A stretch of DNA of 64,000 bases from an uncultured Roseobacter sp. (GTDB lineage: Bacteria > Pseudomonadota > Alphaproteobacteria > Rhodobacterales > Rhodobacteraceae), in assembly GCF_947493125.1 (NCBI RefSeq), contig NZ_CANLQB010000009.1, forward strand, positions 62,001 to 126,000, given 5' to 3'. Positions 8,965 to 17,361 of this stretch are shown piece after piece. The translations under genes were made by a program, and so were the position numbers. Each line of letters starts with the position of its first letter. Within the stretch, counting starts at the first letter, position 1. The notes below the pieces were generated by a model that saw only the letters and a list, made by a program, of their open reading frames with translations, searched no databases and was not told the DNA's origin.

Positions 8965-9783
8965 ATGACATCGACCCGGTCAATGTGGACGCAGATCGCC
9001 TTGCTTGGGGTGATCATCACCGTCTGTGTCTTTCCGTTCTACTGGATGGTCACGACATCGCTGAAAACCCAGATCGTGGCTCTCGAAGCCCCGCCGGTCT
9101 GGCTGTTTGAGCCGACCCTCGACAATTATCGCGAGGCGTTGTTCGAGGATGGCGTGCTGCGCACCCTGATCAACTCGCTGGTGGTCGCGGTCAGTACGAC
9201 ACTGCTCGCGCTGATCCTTGGCGTGCCTGCCGCCTTCGCGCTGGCCCGGTTCGAGTTTCGGGGCAAGAAGGACCTGTGGTTCTGGTTCATCACCAACCGG
9301 ATGGTGTCACCCATCGTGCTGGCCCTGCCGTTCTTCCTGATCGCGCGCAATCTCGGGATGCTCGACAAGCACATCACGCTGATCCTGATTTACCTCACCT
9401 TCAACCTGCCCATCGTGATCTGGATCGTCACAGATCAGTTCCGCGGCATTCCCTACGATCTGGACGAGGCCGCCCGTCTGGAAGGGGCGTCGCAGTTCAC
9501 GATCATGCGAAAGATCTGCCTGCCGTTGGCGATGCCCGGCGTCGCGGTCTCGGCGATCTTTTCCTTCATTTTTTCATGGAACGAGCTGATGTTCGGGCTG
9601 ATCCTGACGCGCACGGAGGCCAAGACCGCCCCCGCGATGGCCGTATCATTCATGGAGGGCTACAATCTGCCCTACGGCAAGATCATGGCCACCTCGACGC
9701 TGATAGTGATCCCCGTGCTGATTTTCGCGCTGATTGCATCGAAGCAATTGGTCCGGGGGCTGACCATGGGGGCCGTGAAATGA
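8965..9783 (+). CDS. Sugar ABC transporter permease (MalG type)
   Basis: A 272-residue second permease of the CUT1 importer. It starts with a membrane helix (IALLGVIITVCVFPFYWM) followed by a periplasmic loop and the typical YREAL motif. The EAA loop reads DEAARLEGASQFTIMRKICL, and the following PLAMPGVAVSAIFSFIFSWNE is characteristic of MalG-type subunits. The ATG follows the upstream permease stop after three bases, with AGGAGG overlapping the end of that gene. It forms the heterodimeric channel with the preceding gene product. Confidence 0.92.
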   Translation: MTSTRSMWTQIALLGVIITVCVFPFYWMVTTSLKTQIVALEAPPVWLFEPTLDNYREALFEDGVLRTLINSLVVAVSTTLLALILGVPAAFALARFEFRGKKDLWFWFITNRMVSPIVLALPFFLIARNLGMLDKHITLILIYLTFNLPIVIWIVTDQFRGIPYDLDEAARLEGASQFTIMRKICLPLAMPGVAVSAIFSFIFSWNELMFGLILTRTEAKTAPAMAVSFMEGYNLPYGKIMATSTLIVIPVLIFALIASKQLVRGLTMGAVK

Positions 9784-9847
9784 ACGCTTGCCCGATGCGT
9801 CTTTCACGGCCTACCCGCCACGGTTGGAACCGCTGAAGGGCCTGCCG

Positions 9848-10816
9848 ATGTCGCGCTATGTCAAACTTGAACAAATCGACCCGGAGGAACAGTTGCTGGT
9901 CCGATTGGCATGGGCGTGCGAGGTCGAGGGGATGACCCAGGCGGATGCGGCGGAGCGGTTTGGGATCACTCGGCTTCGGGTCAACAAAGGCCTTAACGAA
10001 GCCCGCCGGCGGGGGATCATTCGCGTCAGCGTTGATTCCGTCTACGCCGCCGCCGCCCAGCTTGAGTGGGAGGTGCAATCCGCGTTCGGCCTGGCGCGCG
10101 CCGTCGTTGTGCCCTCGCCGGAAAAGGACAGCTCCGTCACGGCGCTTGTGGCGGCGGGGCTTGGGGCGCATCTGGGTGAGCTGTTGCAGGACCCGCAGAT
10201 CATGCGCTTTGGCATGTCTTGGGGCAATACGCTCAATCTCGCGACCCGCCACATGCAGTCGCTGGATCGCCCGGATCTCGAGATCGTTTCGATTATGGGC
10301 GGTATCTCGCGCGGCTCCGACGTGAACGGGTACGAAATCACCACCCGTCTTGCAGACCTCTGCAACGCCCAGCACAGCCTCTTCCCCGCGCCGCTCTATG
10401 CAGGCAGCCGAGACAGTCAGGCGATGTTCATGCAGCAAGACGTCATTCGCGAGATGCTTCGGAAGATCTCGTCCTGCGATGCAATTGCGCTGGCAACGGG
10501 CAACCTTGAAAGCTCGCTTTTGGTGCGGGATGCGCTGCCGCGTGACGTGGACCCGGCAGAGTTGATCGCGCGTGGCGGCGTTGGCGACATCACCGGGCAT
10601 GTTCTGAATGCCGACGGCGCCCTGATCGACCACCCGATCAACGAGCAGGTGATTGGCCTGACGCTGGAAGAAATGGCGCAGATCAAAAACGTCATCCTCG
10701 CCGCGGGCGGCTTGCACAAGGTGCCGATCATCCGCGCGGCGCTAAAGCGCGGATTCGTGAACACTTTGGTGACGGATGAAAACACCGCACGCGCCCTGGT
10801 CGAGCCGGCGGTTTAG
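9848..10816 (+). CDS. SorC-family sugar-responsive transcriptional regulator
   Basis: This 322-residue protein has an N-terminal helix-turn-helix ([32 protein letters not shown], quoted in two parts: helix 2 AAERFGI, recognition helix RLRVNKGL) and a C-terminal sugar-binding domain of the SorC/DeoR-C class with the [15 protein letters not shown] and [12 protein letters not shown] segments. Such proteins are tetrameric regulators of polyol and sugar operons and respond to a phosphorylated sugar or the free sugar. The ATG at 9848 follows GAAGGG at good distance; upstream in-frame ATG codons lack one. Embedded between transport and catabolic genes, it probably controls the whole divergent locus through the palindromes near 6574-6620. 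Confidence 0.88.
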   Translation: MSRYVKLEQIDPEEQLLVRLAWACEVEGMTQADAAERFGITRLRVNKGLNEARRRGIIRVSVDSVYAAAAQLEWEVQSAFGLARAVVVPSPEKDSSVTALVAAGLGAHLGELLQDPQIMRFGMSWGNTLNLATRHMQSLDRPDLEIVSIMGGISRGSDVNGYEITTRLADLCNAQHSLFPAPLYAGSRDSQAMFMQQDVIREMLRKISSCDAIALATGNLESSLLVRDALPRDVDPAELIARGGVGDITGHVLNADGALIDHPINEQVIGLTLEEMAQIKNVILAAGGLHKVPIIRAALKRGFVNTLVTDENTARALVEPAV

Positions 10817-10830
10817 TTTGGGAGGACACG

Positions 10831-11868
10831 ATGGCAAAAGCACTGGTTCTTGAAGAGGCGCGCAAACTGGCGTTGCGCGACATCGACCTGTCCGAAGACA
10901 TGGGTCCGGGCGATGTGAGAATAACCGTCGACACGGTCGGGGTCTGTGGCAGCGACGTGCACTATTACACCCATGGCAAGATCGGGCCCTTTGTCGTGAA
11001 CGAACCCATGGTTCTGGGGCATGAGGCCGCGGGCGTCGTGGCCGAGATCGGTGCGGATGTACGCCACCTGAAGGTCGGGGATCGGGTGTGTATGGAGCCG
11101 GGCATCCCCAACGCCGCCTCAAAGGCCGCCAAGCTTGGGGTCTACAACGTGGACCCGGACGTGCGGTTCTGGGCCACTCCGCCTGTTCACGGCTGCCTCA
11201 CGCCGTCCGTGGTGCACCCCGCAGCCTTCACCTATGCAATCCCCGATCACGTCAGCTTTGCCGAAGGGGCGATGGTCGAACCCTTTGCCATAGGCATGCA
11301 AGCGGCGGCGCGCGCCGGGATCAGGCCCGGTGATGTGGCCTTTGTCACCGGTGCCGGCCCCATCGGCATCATGGTTGCGTTGGCAGCCCTCGCGGGCGGC
11401 TGTGCCAAGGTGTTCATCGCGGACCTCGTCGAGGCCAAGCTTGCCATCGCCGCCGGCTATGACAACATCGAACCGGTGTTGATCTCGCGCGATGACCCGG
11501 CGGCGCTTGTGCGGGAGGCGACCGAGGGCTGGGGGGCCGATGTGGTGTTCGAATGCGCCGGTGCCGCAGCGTCGATCCAGACGGCCCTCGAGGTCGTGGC
11601 ACCGGCGGGCTGCGTCGTCTGGGTCGGGATGCCCGTGGACCCTGTCCCCGTCGACATCGTGCTGGCCCAATCCAAGGAAATCCGCATGGAGACTGTCTTT
11701 CGCTACGCCAATATGTATGACCGCGCGATAGCGCTTCTGGCCTCGGGCAAGGTGGATCTGAAACCCCTGATCTCGGAGACCTTTGCGTTTGAGGACAGTA
11801 TCGAAGCGTTCGACCGTGCGGTGGAAGCCCGCCCCACGGACGTCAAAATCCAGATCAAGCTGACATGA
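10831..11868 (+). CDS. Zinc alcohol dehydrogenase, xylitol/sorbitol dehydrogenase type
   Basis: A 345-residue medium-chain dehydrogenase that should oxidise a polyol such as xylitol or sorbitol to its 2-ketose. Catalytic zinc ligands are visible in [22 protein letters not shown] and MVEPFAIGM; the Rossmann motif is [10 protein letters not shown] and the following IADLVEAKL aspartate suggests NAD over NADP. The four cysteines of the structural zinc lobe are missing: the segment reads [20 protein letters not shown]. The following [14 protein letters not shown] is shared with xylitol/L-iditol dehydrogenases. GGGAGGA precedes the ATG. Product D-xylulose would go to the xylulokinase at 3242. Confidence 0.88.
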   Translation: MAKALVLEEARKLALRDIDLSEDMGPGDVRITVDTVGVCGSDVHYYTHGKIGPFVVNEPMVLGHEAAGVVAEIGADVRHLKVGDRVCMEPGIPNAASKAAKLGVYNVDPDVRFWATPPVHGCLTPSVVHPAAFTYAIPDHVSFAEGAMVEPFAIGMQAAARAGIRPGDVAFVTGAGPIGIMVALAALAGGCAKVFIADLVEAKLAIAAGYDNIEPVLISRDDPAALVREATEGWGADVVFECAGAAASIQTALEVVAPAGCVVWVGMPVDPVPVDIVLAQSKEIRMETVFRYANMYDRAIALLASGKVDLKPLISETFAFEDSIEAFDRAVEARPTDVKIQIKLT

Positions 11869-12410
11869 GCCGCGCGGATCAGATCCTGTCAGAGTTGCGG
11901 CCTGGCCTGTCAGAGGACGTGCTGGCGCAGATACCGGCGCTGATCGAGGCGCTCGCCGGAGCGGGACGCATTGTCTGCCACGGTGTCGGGCGCGAAGGGC
12001 TGATGATGAAGGCGCTTGCCATGCGGCTCTATCACCTCGGTTGTGATGCGCATGTGGTGGGCGATATGACCACACCGGCCGTCGGGTCCGGCGACGTCCT
12101 CCTGCTGAGCGCCGGACCGGGTCATTTTTCGACCATCGCAGCACTTGCTGGCGTGGCGCGGAGCGCTGGCGCACGGGTGATTTGCGTCACCGCGGAGCCA
12201 GATGGCGCGGTCCCAAGGCTGGCGGACCTTGCGGTGCATCTGCCCGCGCAAACCATGGCCTCGGACGCGCAGGCCACATCCATCTTGCCCATGGGCTCGC
12301 TTTACGAAGCGCTCATGTTCTTGTTCTTCGAAGTATTGGTCCTCGACCTGCGCGACCATCTCGGGGTCGCACCCGAGGTCATGCGCGCCAAACACACCAA
12401 TCTGGAGTAA
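11865..12410 (+). CDS. SIS-domain sugar isomerase, 6-phospho-3-hexuloisomerase-like
   Basis: The 181-residue product is a single SIS domain. [24 protein letters not shown] and the [18 protein letters not shown] loop resemble 6-phospho-3-hexuloisomerase (PHI) and the KpsF/GutQ isomerase core, without CBS domains. The C-terminal [12 protein letters not shown]-type helix (here [16 protein letters not shown]) also matches PHI. It overlaps the dehydrogenase stop (ATGA). No hexulose-6-phosphate synthase partner is present, so formaldehyde fixation is unlikely; a ketose/aldose phosphate isomerisation in polyol use is the more reasonable guess. Exact substrate unknown. Confidence 0.8.
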   Translation: MSRADQILSELRPGLSEDVLAQIPALIEALAGAGRIVCHGVGREGLMMKALAMRLYHLGCDAHVVGDMTTPAVGSGDVLLLSAGPGHFSTIAALAGVARSAGARVICVTAEPDGAVPRLADLAVHLPAQTMASDAQATSILPMGSLYEALMFLFFEVLVLDLRDHLGVAPEVMRAKHTNLE

Positions 12411-12413
12411 GCT

Positions 12414-13181
12414 ATGGGCTGGGAAAAACGGTTCAGTCTCGCGGGCAAGACCGCGCTGATCACCGGGGCGTCGTCGGGGATAGGCACGGCCATCGCAGAG
12501 GTCTTCGCCGACGCGGGCGCGGATATTGCCGCGCATGGCCGCGACAAGGGCCGGCTCGCGGCGCTTGGTCAAACGGTGCAGGCATCCGGGCGTCGCTTTG
12601 CGGCGATCACCGGTGATCTGGCGGATCCGGGCGAGACGGAGGCCGTGGCGGCACGGTCGCTGGCTGACTTCGGACAAATCGACATCCTTGTGAACTCCGC
12701 GGGCATCGCGCTGACCGGTCCGGTTGTCGACTACGACCTGGCCGATTGGCAGCGCACCATGGCCGTCAACCTGACAGCCCCCTTTGTCCTGTCCAAAGCC
12801 CTGCTTCCGGGCATGATGGCGCGGCGGTCGGGCAAGATCATCAACATTTCGTCCCAGACAGGTGTGATCGCGCTGGAAGATCACGCAGCCTATGCAACGT
12901 CAAAGGGCGGGCTGAACGCCCTGACCAAATCCCTGATGACCGAAGCCGCGCCGCACAACGTGCAGGTCAACGCCATTTGCCCCACGGTGGTGCTGACCGA
13001 CATGGGCAAGGCGCTTTGGTCCGCTCCCGAAAAACGTGATCCGATGATTGCAAAAACCCCCTTGGGACGCTTCGGCGACCCGGTCGAGATCGCGGACATG
13101 GCGCTCTATCTTGCGTCTCCGGCCTCTGACCTTGTCAACGGGGCCGTGATGATGATCGAGGGGGGATATTCCAGCATATGA
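12414..13181 (+). CDS. SDR-family oxidoreductase in the polyol operon
   Basis: A classical short-chain dehydrogenase of 255 residues: cofactor motif TGASSGIG (residues 18-25), LVNSAGI, catalytic serine in IINISSQTG, and active-site YATSK. The final VNGAVMMIEGGYSSI is normal. It resembles gluconate 5-dehydrogenase and sugar-alcohol dehydrogenases such as arabinitol or threitol dehydrogenases. A second, different SDR (14039) in the same operon is ribitol dehydrogenase, so this one probably handles another stereoisomer or reduces a side product. The substrate cannot be set from sequence. It starts three bases after the SIS gene and overlaps the next gene by ATGA. Confidence 0.85.
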   Translation: MGWEKRFSLAGKTALITGASSGIGTAIAEVFADAGADIAAHGRDKGRLAALGQTVQASGRRFAAITGDLADPGETEAVAARSLADFGQIDILVNSAGIALTGPVVDYDLADWQRTMAVNLTAPFVLSKALLPGMMARRSGKIINISSQTGVIALEDHAAYATSKGGLNALTKSLMTEAAPHNVQVNAICPTVVLTDMGKALWSAPEKRDPMIAKTPLGRFGDPVEIADMALYLASPASDLVNGAVMMIEGGYSSI

Positions 13182-14026
13182 AGGGGTTCGGCGTTCATAC
13201 CAGCATGTGGACCATGTCGTGGGACGCGCAGGGCGCCGCGCGCGCGATTGCCGCTGCCAGGGCCTCAGGGATGGATTTCATCGAGATTGCACTGCTCGAC
13301 CCCGCCTCGACAGATGCCACGCTTGGGCGGCGGCTGCTCGAAGAGGCGGAATTGCCCGCGGTCTGCTCGCTTGGCCTGCCCGAGGCGGTCTGGGCCTCCC
13401 GCAACCCCGACGGTGCCGTTGAGTTCCTGCGGCTCGCGGTCGAAAAAACCGCCGGTCTTGGTGCGACCGCACTGACGGGCGTCACCTATGGCGGCATAGG
13501 GGAGCGCAGCGGGCTGCCGCCGACGGACGCGGAGCTTGATAACGTGACCCGGGCGCTTGAGCAGACCGCACGGATTGCAGCAGATGCGGGCCTCGCCTTC
13601 GGGATCGAGCCGGTCAACCGCTACGAGACCCATCTCATCAACACAGCCGCCCAAGGCGTCGCGATGATCGAGCGGATCGGAGCGGAAAACATGTTTCTGC
13701 ATCTCGACACCTACCACATGAATATCGAGGAGAAAGGCGCAGGCAACGGGATCCTGGCAGGCCGCGACCACCTGCGCTACATCCACCTGTCGGAGTCCGA
13801 CCGCGGCACGCCGGGCGCGGGCACCTGCGATTGGGATGAGATCTTCGTGGCACTCGCCGCCATTGGGTTCCAAGGGGGGCTGGCGATGGAAAGCTTCATC
13901 AACATGCCACCCGAGATCGCCCATGGCCTCTCGGTCTGGCGCCCCGTGGCGAAAAGTGCCGAGCAGGTTGTGGGCGAGGGCCTGCCCTTTTTGCGCGGCA
14001 AGGCAGAGCAATACGGTTTGATCTAG
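13178..14026 (+). CDS. Sugar epimerase/isomerase, ketose 3-epimerase-like
   Basis: A 282-residue xylose-isomerase-like TIM barrel. Candidate metal ligands are the glutamate in AFGIEPVNRYETHLIN, the aspartate in MFLHLDTYHMNIEE, the histidine in YIHLSESDRG and the glutamate in GLAMESFINM, which together follow the pattern of D-tagatose/D-allulose 3-epimerases. Such enzymes interconvert free ketoses at C3, for example ribulose and xylulose among pentuloses. In this operon it could link the xylulose and ribulose branches before phosphorylation; that is inference. The start overlaps the SDR stop by ATGA. Confidence 0.82.
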   Translation: MKGFGVHTSMWTMSWDAQGAARAIAAARASGMDFIEIALLDPASTDATLGRRLLEEAELPAVCSLGLPEAVWASRNPDGAVEFLRLAVEKTAGLGATALTGVTYGGIGERSGLPPTDAELDNVTRALEQTARIAADAGLAFGIEPVNRYETHLINTAAQGVAMIERIGAENMFLHLDTYHMNIEEKGAGNGILAGRDHLRYIHLSESDRGTPGAGTCDWDEIFVALAAIGFQGGLAMESFINMPPEIAHGLSVWRPVAKSAEQVVGEGLPFLRGKAEQYGLI

Positions 14027-14038
14027 GGGGGACCAGGT

Positions 14039-14764
14039 ATGGCGGATTTGGCGGGCAAGGTCGTGGCCATCACCGGCGCGGCATCGGGCATCGGACTGGC
14101 CTGTGCGCGCGCTTGCATCGACGCAAAGGCACGGGTGGCTCTCGTGGACCGGGACAAAGAGGCGCTTGACCAGGTCTGCGCTGATCTGGGCGACGCAGCC
14201 CTGCCGATCGTCACCGATGTGATGGACAAAGACAGCGTCGCACAGATGCTGCCCACGATTCTCGACAAGGCCGGGCGGCTCGACGTGTTTCACGCCAATG
14301 CGGGCGCATATGTCGGCGGTGATGTGCTCGAGGCGGACCCCGACGTCTGGGACCAGATGTTGAACCTCAACATCAACGCCGCCTTTCGCTCGGTCCAGTC
14401 GGTCCTGCCGCACATGGCCAAACAAGGTTCGGGCGACGTGATCCTGACCAGTTCCATCGCGGGTGTGATACCTGTCGTCTGGGAGCCGATCTACACCGCC
14501 TCGAAACATGCGGTGCAGGCGTTTACGCACACGGTGCGGCGCCAGATGTCGGCACACGGCGTCCGGGTTGGCGCAATTCTGCCCGGGCCTGTGGTGACGG
14601 CGCTTCTGGACGACTGGCCCAAGGCAAAGATGGAACAAGCCCTGGCTGAGGGCAGCCTGATGCAACCCCAGGAGGTCGCCGATTGCGTCGTCTTCATGCT
14701 CACACGACCCTCCAATGTCACAATCCGTGACCTTGTTCTCCTGCCGAACGCAGTGGACCTATGA
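14039..14764 (+). CDS. rbtD: Ribitol 2-dehydrogenase
   Basis: A 241-residue SDR that matches, as I recall it, the enterobacterial ribitol dehydrogenase along most of its length: [55 protein letters not shown], the active-site [11 protein letters not shown], and the distinctive [16 protein letters not shown] and [15 protein letters not shown]-type ends (each seen here with small changes). It would oxidise ribitol to D-ribulose with NAD. Its neighbour immediately downstream is a ribulokinase-type FGGY kinase, the same pairing as in the classical ribitol operon. Its TGA overlaps that ATG. Confidence 0.92.
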   Translation: MADLAGKVVAITGAASGIGLACARACIDAKARVALVDRDKEALDQVCADLGDAALPIVTDVMDKDSVAQMLPTILDKAGRLDVFHANAGAYVGGDVLEADPDVWDQMLNLNINAAFRSVQSVLPHMAKQGSGDVILTSSIAGVIPVVWEPIYTASKHAVQAFTHTVRRQMSAHGVRVGAILPGPVVTALLDDWPKAKMEQALAEGSLMQPQEVADCVVFMLTRPSNVTIRDLVLLPNAVDL

Positions 14765-16377
14765 CGGCCTTCGTTGGGGTCGATGTGGGCACCGGCAGCG
14801 CGCGCGCCGGTGTGTTTGATGCAAGCGGTGCGCTGCTCGCCAGCCACGCCCAGGACATCCGGATGTGGCGCGACGGGGAGATCGCCGAACAATCCTCCGA
14901 TGATATCTGGTCGGCTGTTTGCACGTGCGTAAAAGAGGCGGTCGCCCAAGCGGGTCTGGCGCCTGAGGAGATCAAGGGCCTTGGCTTTGATGCCGCCTGT
15001 TCCATGGTCGTCGTGGACCGTGACATGCGCCCTCTGAGCATCAGTGACACCGGTGCGGCCGAACGCAATGTCATCGTCTGGATGGATCACCGCGCCAAGG
15101 GCCAGGCCGAGCGCATAAACGCCACGGGCCATCCCGTGCTCGATTATGTGGGCGGGCGTATCTCGCCCGAGATGCAAACGCCCAAACTGCTATGGATCAA
15201 GGAGAATCTGCCCGACAGTTTCGACGCGGCAGGGCAGTTTTTCGACCTGCCGGACTTTCTGACATGGGCGGCGACCGGCTCGCTGACCCGCTCGGCCTGC
15301 ACAGTGACCTGCAAATGGACCTACCTCGCGCATGAAGATCGGTGGGATGACAGCTACTTCAGCCGGATCGGGCTGGGCGACATCGCGGCAGAGGGGTTTG
15401 CCCGCGTCGGCCGACACATCGTGCCGCCGGGGACAGCAGTGGACAACGGGCTGACGGCCAGGGCCGCGACCGAAATGGGCTTGATCCCCGGCACTCCGGT
15501 GGCCGCCGCCCTGATAGACGCCCATGCAGGCGGGATCGGCACGGTCGGCGCTGATTCGGAGGCCGGGCCGGAGGCGACCATGGCCTACGTCTTCGGCACC
15601 TCGGCCTGCACGATGGCAAGCTCCAAGGAACCGCACAAGGTGCCGGGCGTGTGGGGTCCCTATTACTCGGCGATGGTGCCGGGGCTGTGGCTGTCCGAGG
15701 GCGGACAGTCTGCGGCGGGTGAGGCAATCGCACATCTGATTTCCACCCACCCGGCCAAGGGCGTTGCGCAGGCGCAGGCCAGCAAGGCGGGCCTCTCCTT
15801 GCAGGACTACCTGTTGGAAGAGGTGACCCGCCGCAGCCCGCGCATGAGCGACGCCGTCAAACTCGCCGGGCGCAAACTGATCGTCCCGGATTTCCTCGGC
15901 AACCGCGCACCATTTGCGAACCCCGAGGCGACCGCGGTGATCGCGGGGCTCACATTGCGCACCGATGTCGACGATCTGATCGCCACCTATGTCGCCGGGG
16001 TGACGGGCATTGGCTACGGCCTCCGCCAGATCATGCAGGCGCAGGCCGGCCAGGGCGTCCGGCCTCAGGCCATCGTGATCAGCGGCGGCGCGGGGCGCAG
16101 CGCGGCGATAAAACAGATGCTCGCCGATGCCAGCGGCGTTCCAATTCTGTCCACAACCTCGGCTGAGCCCGTGCTGCTTGGCGCAGCGATCCTCGGCGCT
16201 GTCGCGTCACGGCAGTTTGCCACTCTCACAGAAGCAATGGGACAAATGTCTTCGATCGAGGCGCGTTTCACGCCGACCGGGGGGAGGACCGCAAAAATGC
16301 ACCAAACACGCTTTGACGCATTTGAGCTGCTTCAGGCGGCGGATCATCATTTGCAAAGGGAATTGCTGCGCGAATAG
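14761..16377 (+). CDS. FGGY-family pentulose kinase, D-ribulokinase type
   Basis: A 538-residue FGGY kinase with N-terminal [40 protein letters not shown], the catalytic-aspartate region [15 protein letters not shown], and the C-domain [19 protein letters not shown]. The length and the [12 protein letters not shown] and CKWTYL motifs fit the D-ribulokinase/RbtK subgroup rather than L-ribulokinase AraB or xylulokinase. It would convert D-ribulose to D-ribulose-5-phosphate after ribitol oxidation. It overlaps rbtD by four bases (ATGA) and closes the rightward operon. Confidence 0.87.
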   Translation: MTAFVGVDVGTGSARAGVFDASGALLASHAQDIRMWRDGEIAEQSSDDIWSAVCTCVKEAVAQAGLAPEEIKGLGFDAACSMVVVDRDMRPLSISDTGAAERNVIVWMDHRAKGQAERINATGHPVLDYVGGRISPEMQTPKLLWIKENLPDSFDAAGQFFDLPDFLTWAATGSLTRSACTVTCKWTYLAHEDRWDDSYFSRIGLGDIAAEGFARVGRHIVPPGTAVDNGLTARAATEMGLIPGTPVAAALIDAHAGGIGTVGADSEAGPEATMAYVFGTSACTMASSKEPHKVPGVWGPYYSAMVPGLWLSEGGQSAAGEAIAHLISTHPAKGVAQAQASKAGLSLQDYLLEEVTRRSPRMSDAVKLAGRKLIVPDFLGNRAPFANPEATAVIAGLTLRTDVDDLIATYVAGVTGIGYGLRQIMQAQAGQGVRPQAIVISGGAGRSAAIKQMLADASGVPILSTTSAEPVLLGAAILGAVASRQFATLTEAMGQMSSIEARFTPTGGRTAKMHQTRFDAFELLQAADHHLQRELLRE

Positions 16378-16975
16378 ATGCGCACATCAAAAGCCGCAGG
16401 TTTGAAGGATGTGGGCGACAGCCAGCTGACAAGGGCCACAGATTTCGAACGGACCATGATCTCGCCAACGATAAACTCTCTTGCAAAGGGGATCCCGGGC
16501 TGACGCAGCGCTTTTGTCAAACACCCGTTGCAAACCGAGCCCCTCGGAAGAGAGGTGGGTGCTCCCCTGTGCCGCATCCCTCAACGGTCCTCCTCTCGGA
16601 TCAAGGAATTGGCATTCTCTAGATGGCTCATGCCAACTTCACCGGGCAACCCTGACCCTGCTAAGGCTTCTGAAACAGGGAACGCGCCCCCAGCTGCGTC
16701 CTTCGAGCCGTTGTTTTGTGCCGTGACGTTCTTCGAGGCGCCCCAGTCCGCCTCCTGTCCGCTTTCATGGCACTTGGGGACATTCGCAGGTGGCGCAGCA
16801 TTTCGCAGGTCGGGTTCAGATCGCACCTCCGGCCCGGCGCCGGCGTGCGGGGCACAGGGCGATATCTGCCGGCCCTCGCGGCAAAGCCGATACCCCGCAA
16901 TAGACGCTTGTAAATCAGGCCAAAGGGGCCTAATGAAGGCACTTCTGACCTATTCCCAGATCAATGGAGTGTTCC
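16378..16975. other. 598-base stretch between ribulokinase and rpoZ without a recognised gene
   Basis: No reading frame has a convincing start and known motif. Short leftward frames (for example around 16581-16826) show no recognisable family. A local imperfect hairpin of GAGCCCCTC with a GAGG-GCTC partner occurs near 16539-16570. I looked for tmRNA, 6S RNA, RNase P RNA and SRP RNA signatures and saw none. The right end must hold the rpoZ-rsh promoter, but no strong -35/-10 pair stands out. It may be decayed coding DNA at the junction between accessory and core regions. Confidence 0.5.
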
Positions 16976-17329
16976 ATGGCCCGCGTCACCGTCGAAGATT
17001 GCGTCGATAAAGTTCCCAACCGGTTCGAACTGGTGATGCTCGCTGCGCATCGGGCGCGCGAAATCTCCTCGGGCGCTGCGATCACCGTGAACCGCGACAA
17101 CGACAAGAACCCGGTCGTCTCGCTGCGCGAAATCGCGGATGAGACCCAGAGCGCGGATGAGCTGCGCGAGCGTCTGATCGAGAGCAACCAGAACCAGATC
17201 GAGGTCGACGAGCCGGAAGAGGACGCCATGGCCCTCCTCATGGGCGCCGAGCAGGACAAGCCCGAAGAGGACAGCATGTCCGAAGAGATGCTCCTGCGGC
17301 AGTTGATGGCAGCGCAAGGGCAGAGCTGA
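16976..17329 (+). CDS. rpoZ: RNA polymerase omega subunit
   Basis: A 117-residue omega subunit. [30 protein letters not shown] is the diagnostic N-terminal region that clamps the beta-prime C-terminus; the tail is acidic ([13 protein letters not shown]) as in Rhodobacterales. I start at the ATG at 16976, which has a GGAG about seven bases upstream, rather than an ATG four codons earlier. It precedes rsh, the same order as in E. coli rpoZ-spoT. Confidence 0.96.
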   Translation: MARVTVEDCVDKVPNRFELVMLAAHRAREISSGAAITVNRDNDKNPVVSLREIADETQSADELRERLIESNQNQIEVDEPEEDAMALLMGAEQDKPEEDSMSEEMLLRQLMAAQGQS

Positions 17330-17361
17330 GCACAGCTCGCCCCGGCCCGAGAGGCTGAGGA

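Noticed and set aside
11865-12410. Part of a ribulose monophosphate (formaldehyde) pathway
   Set aside because: No hexulose-6-phosphate synthase gene is adjacent and the operon content is pentitol-related.
16378-16975. tmRNA, 6S RNA, RNase P RNA or SRP RNA
   Set aside because: None of the conserved core sequences of these RNAs could be found on either strand.
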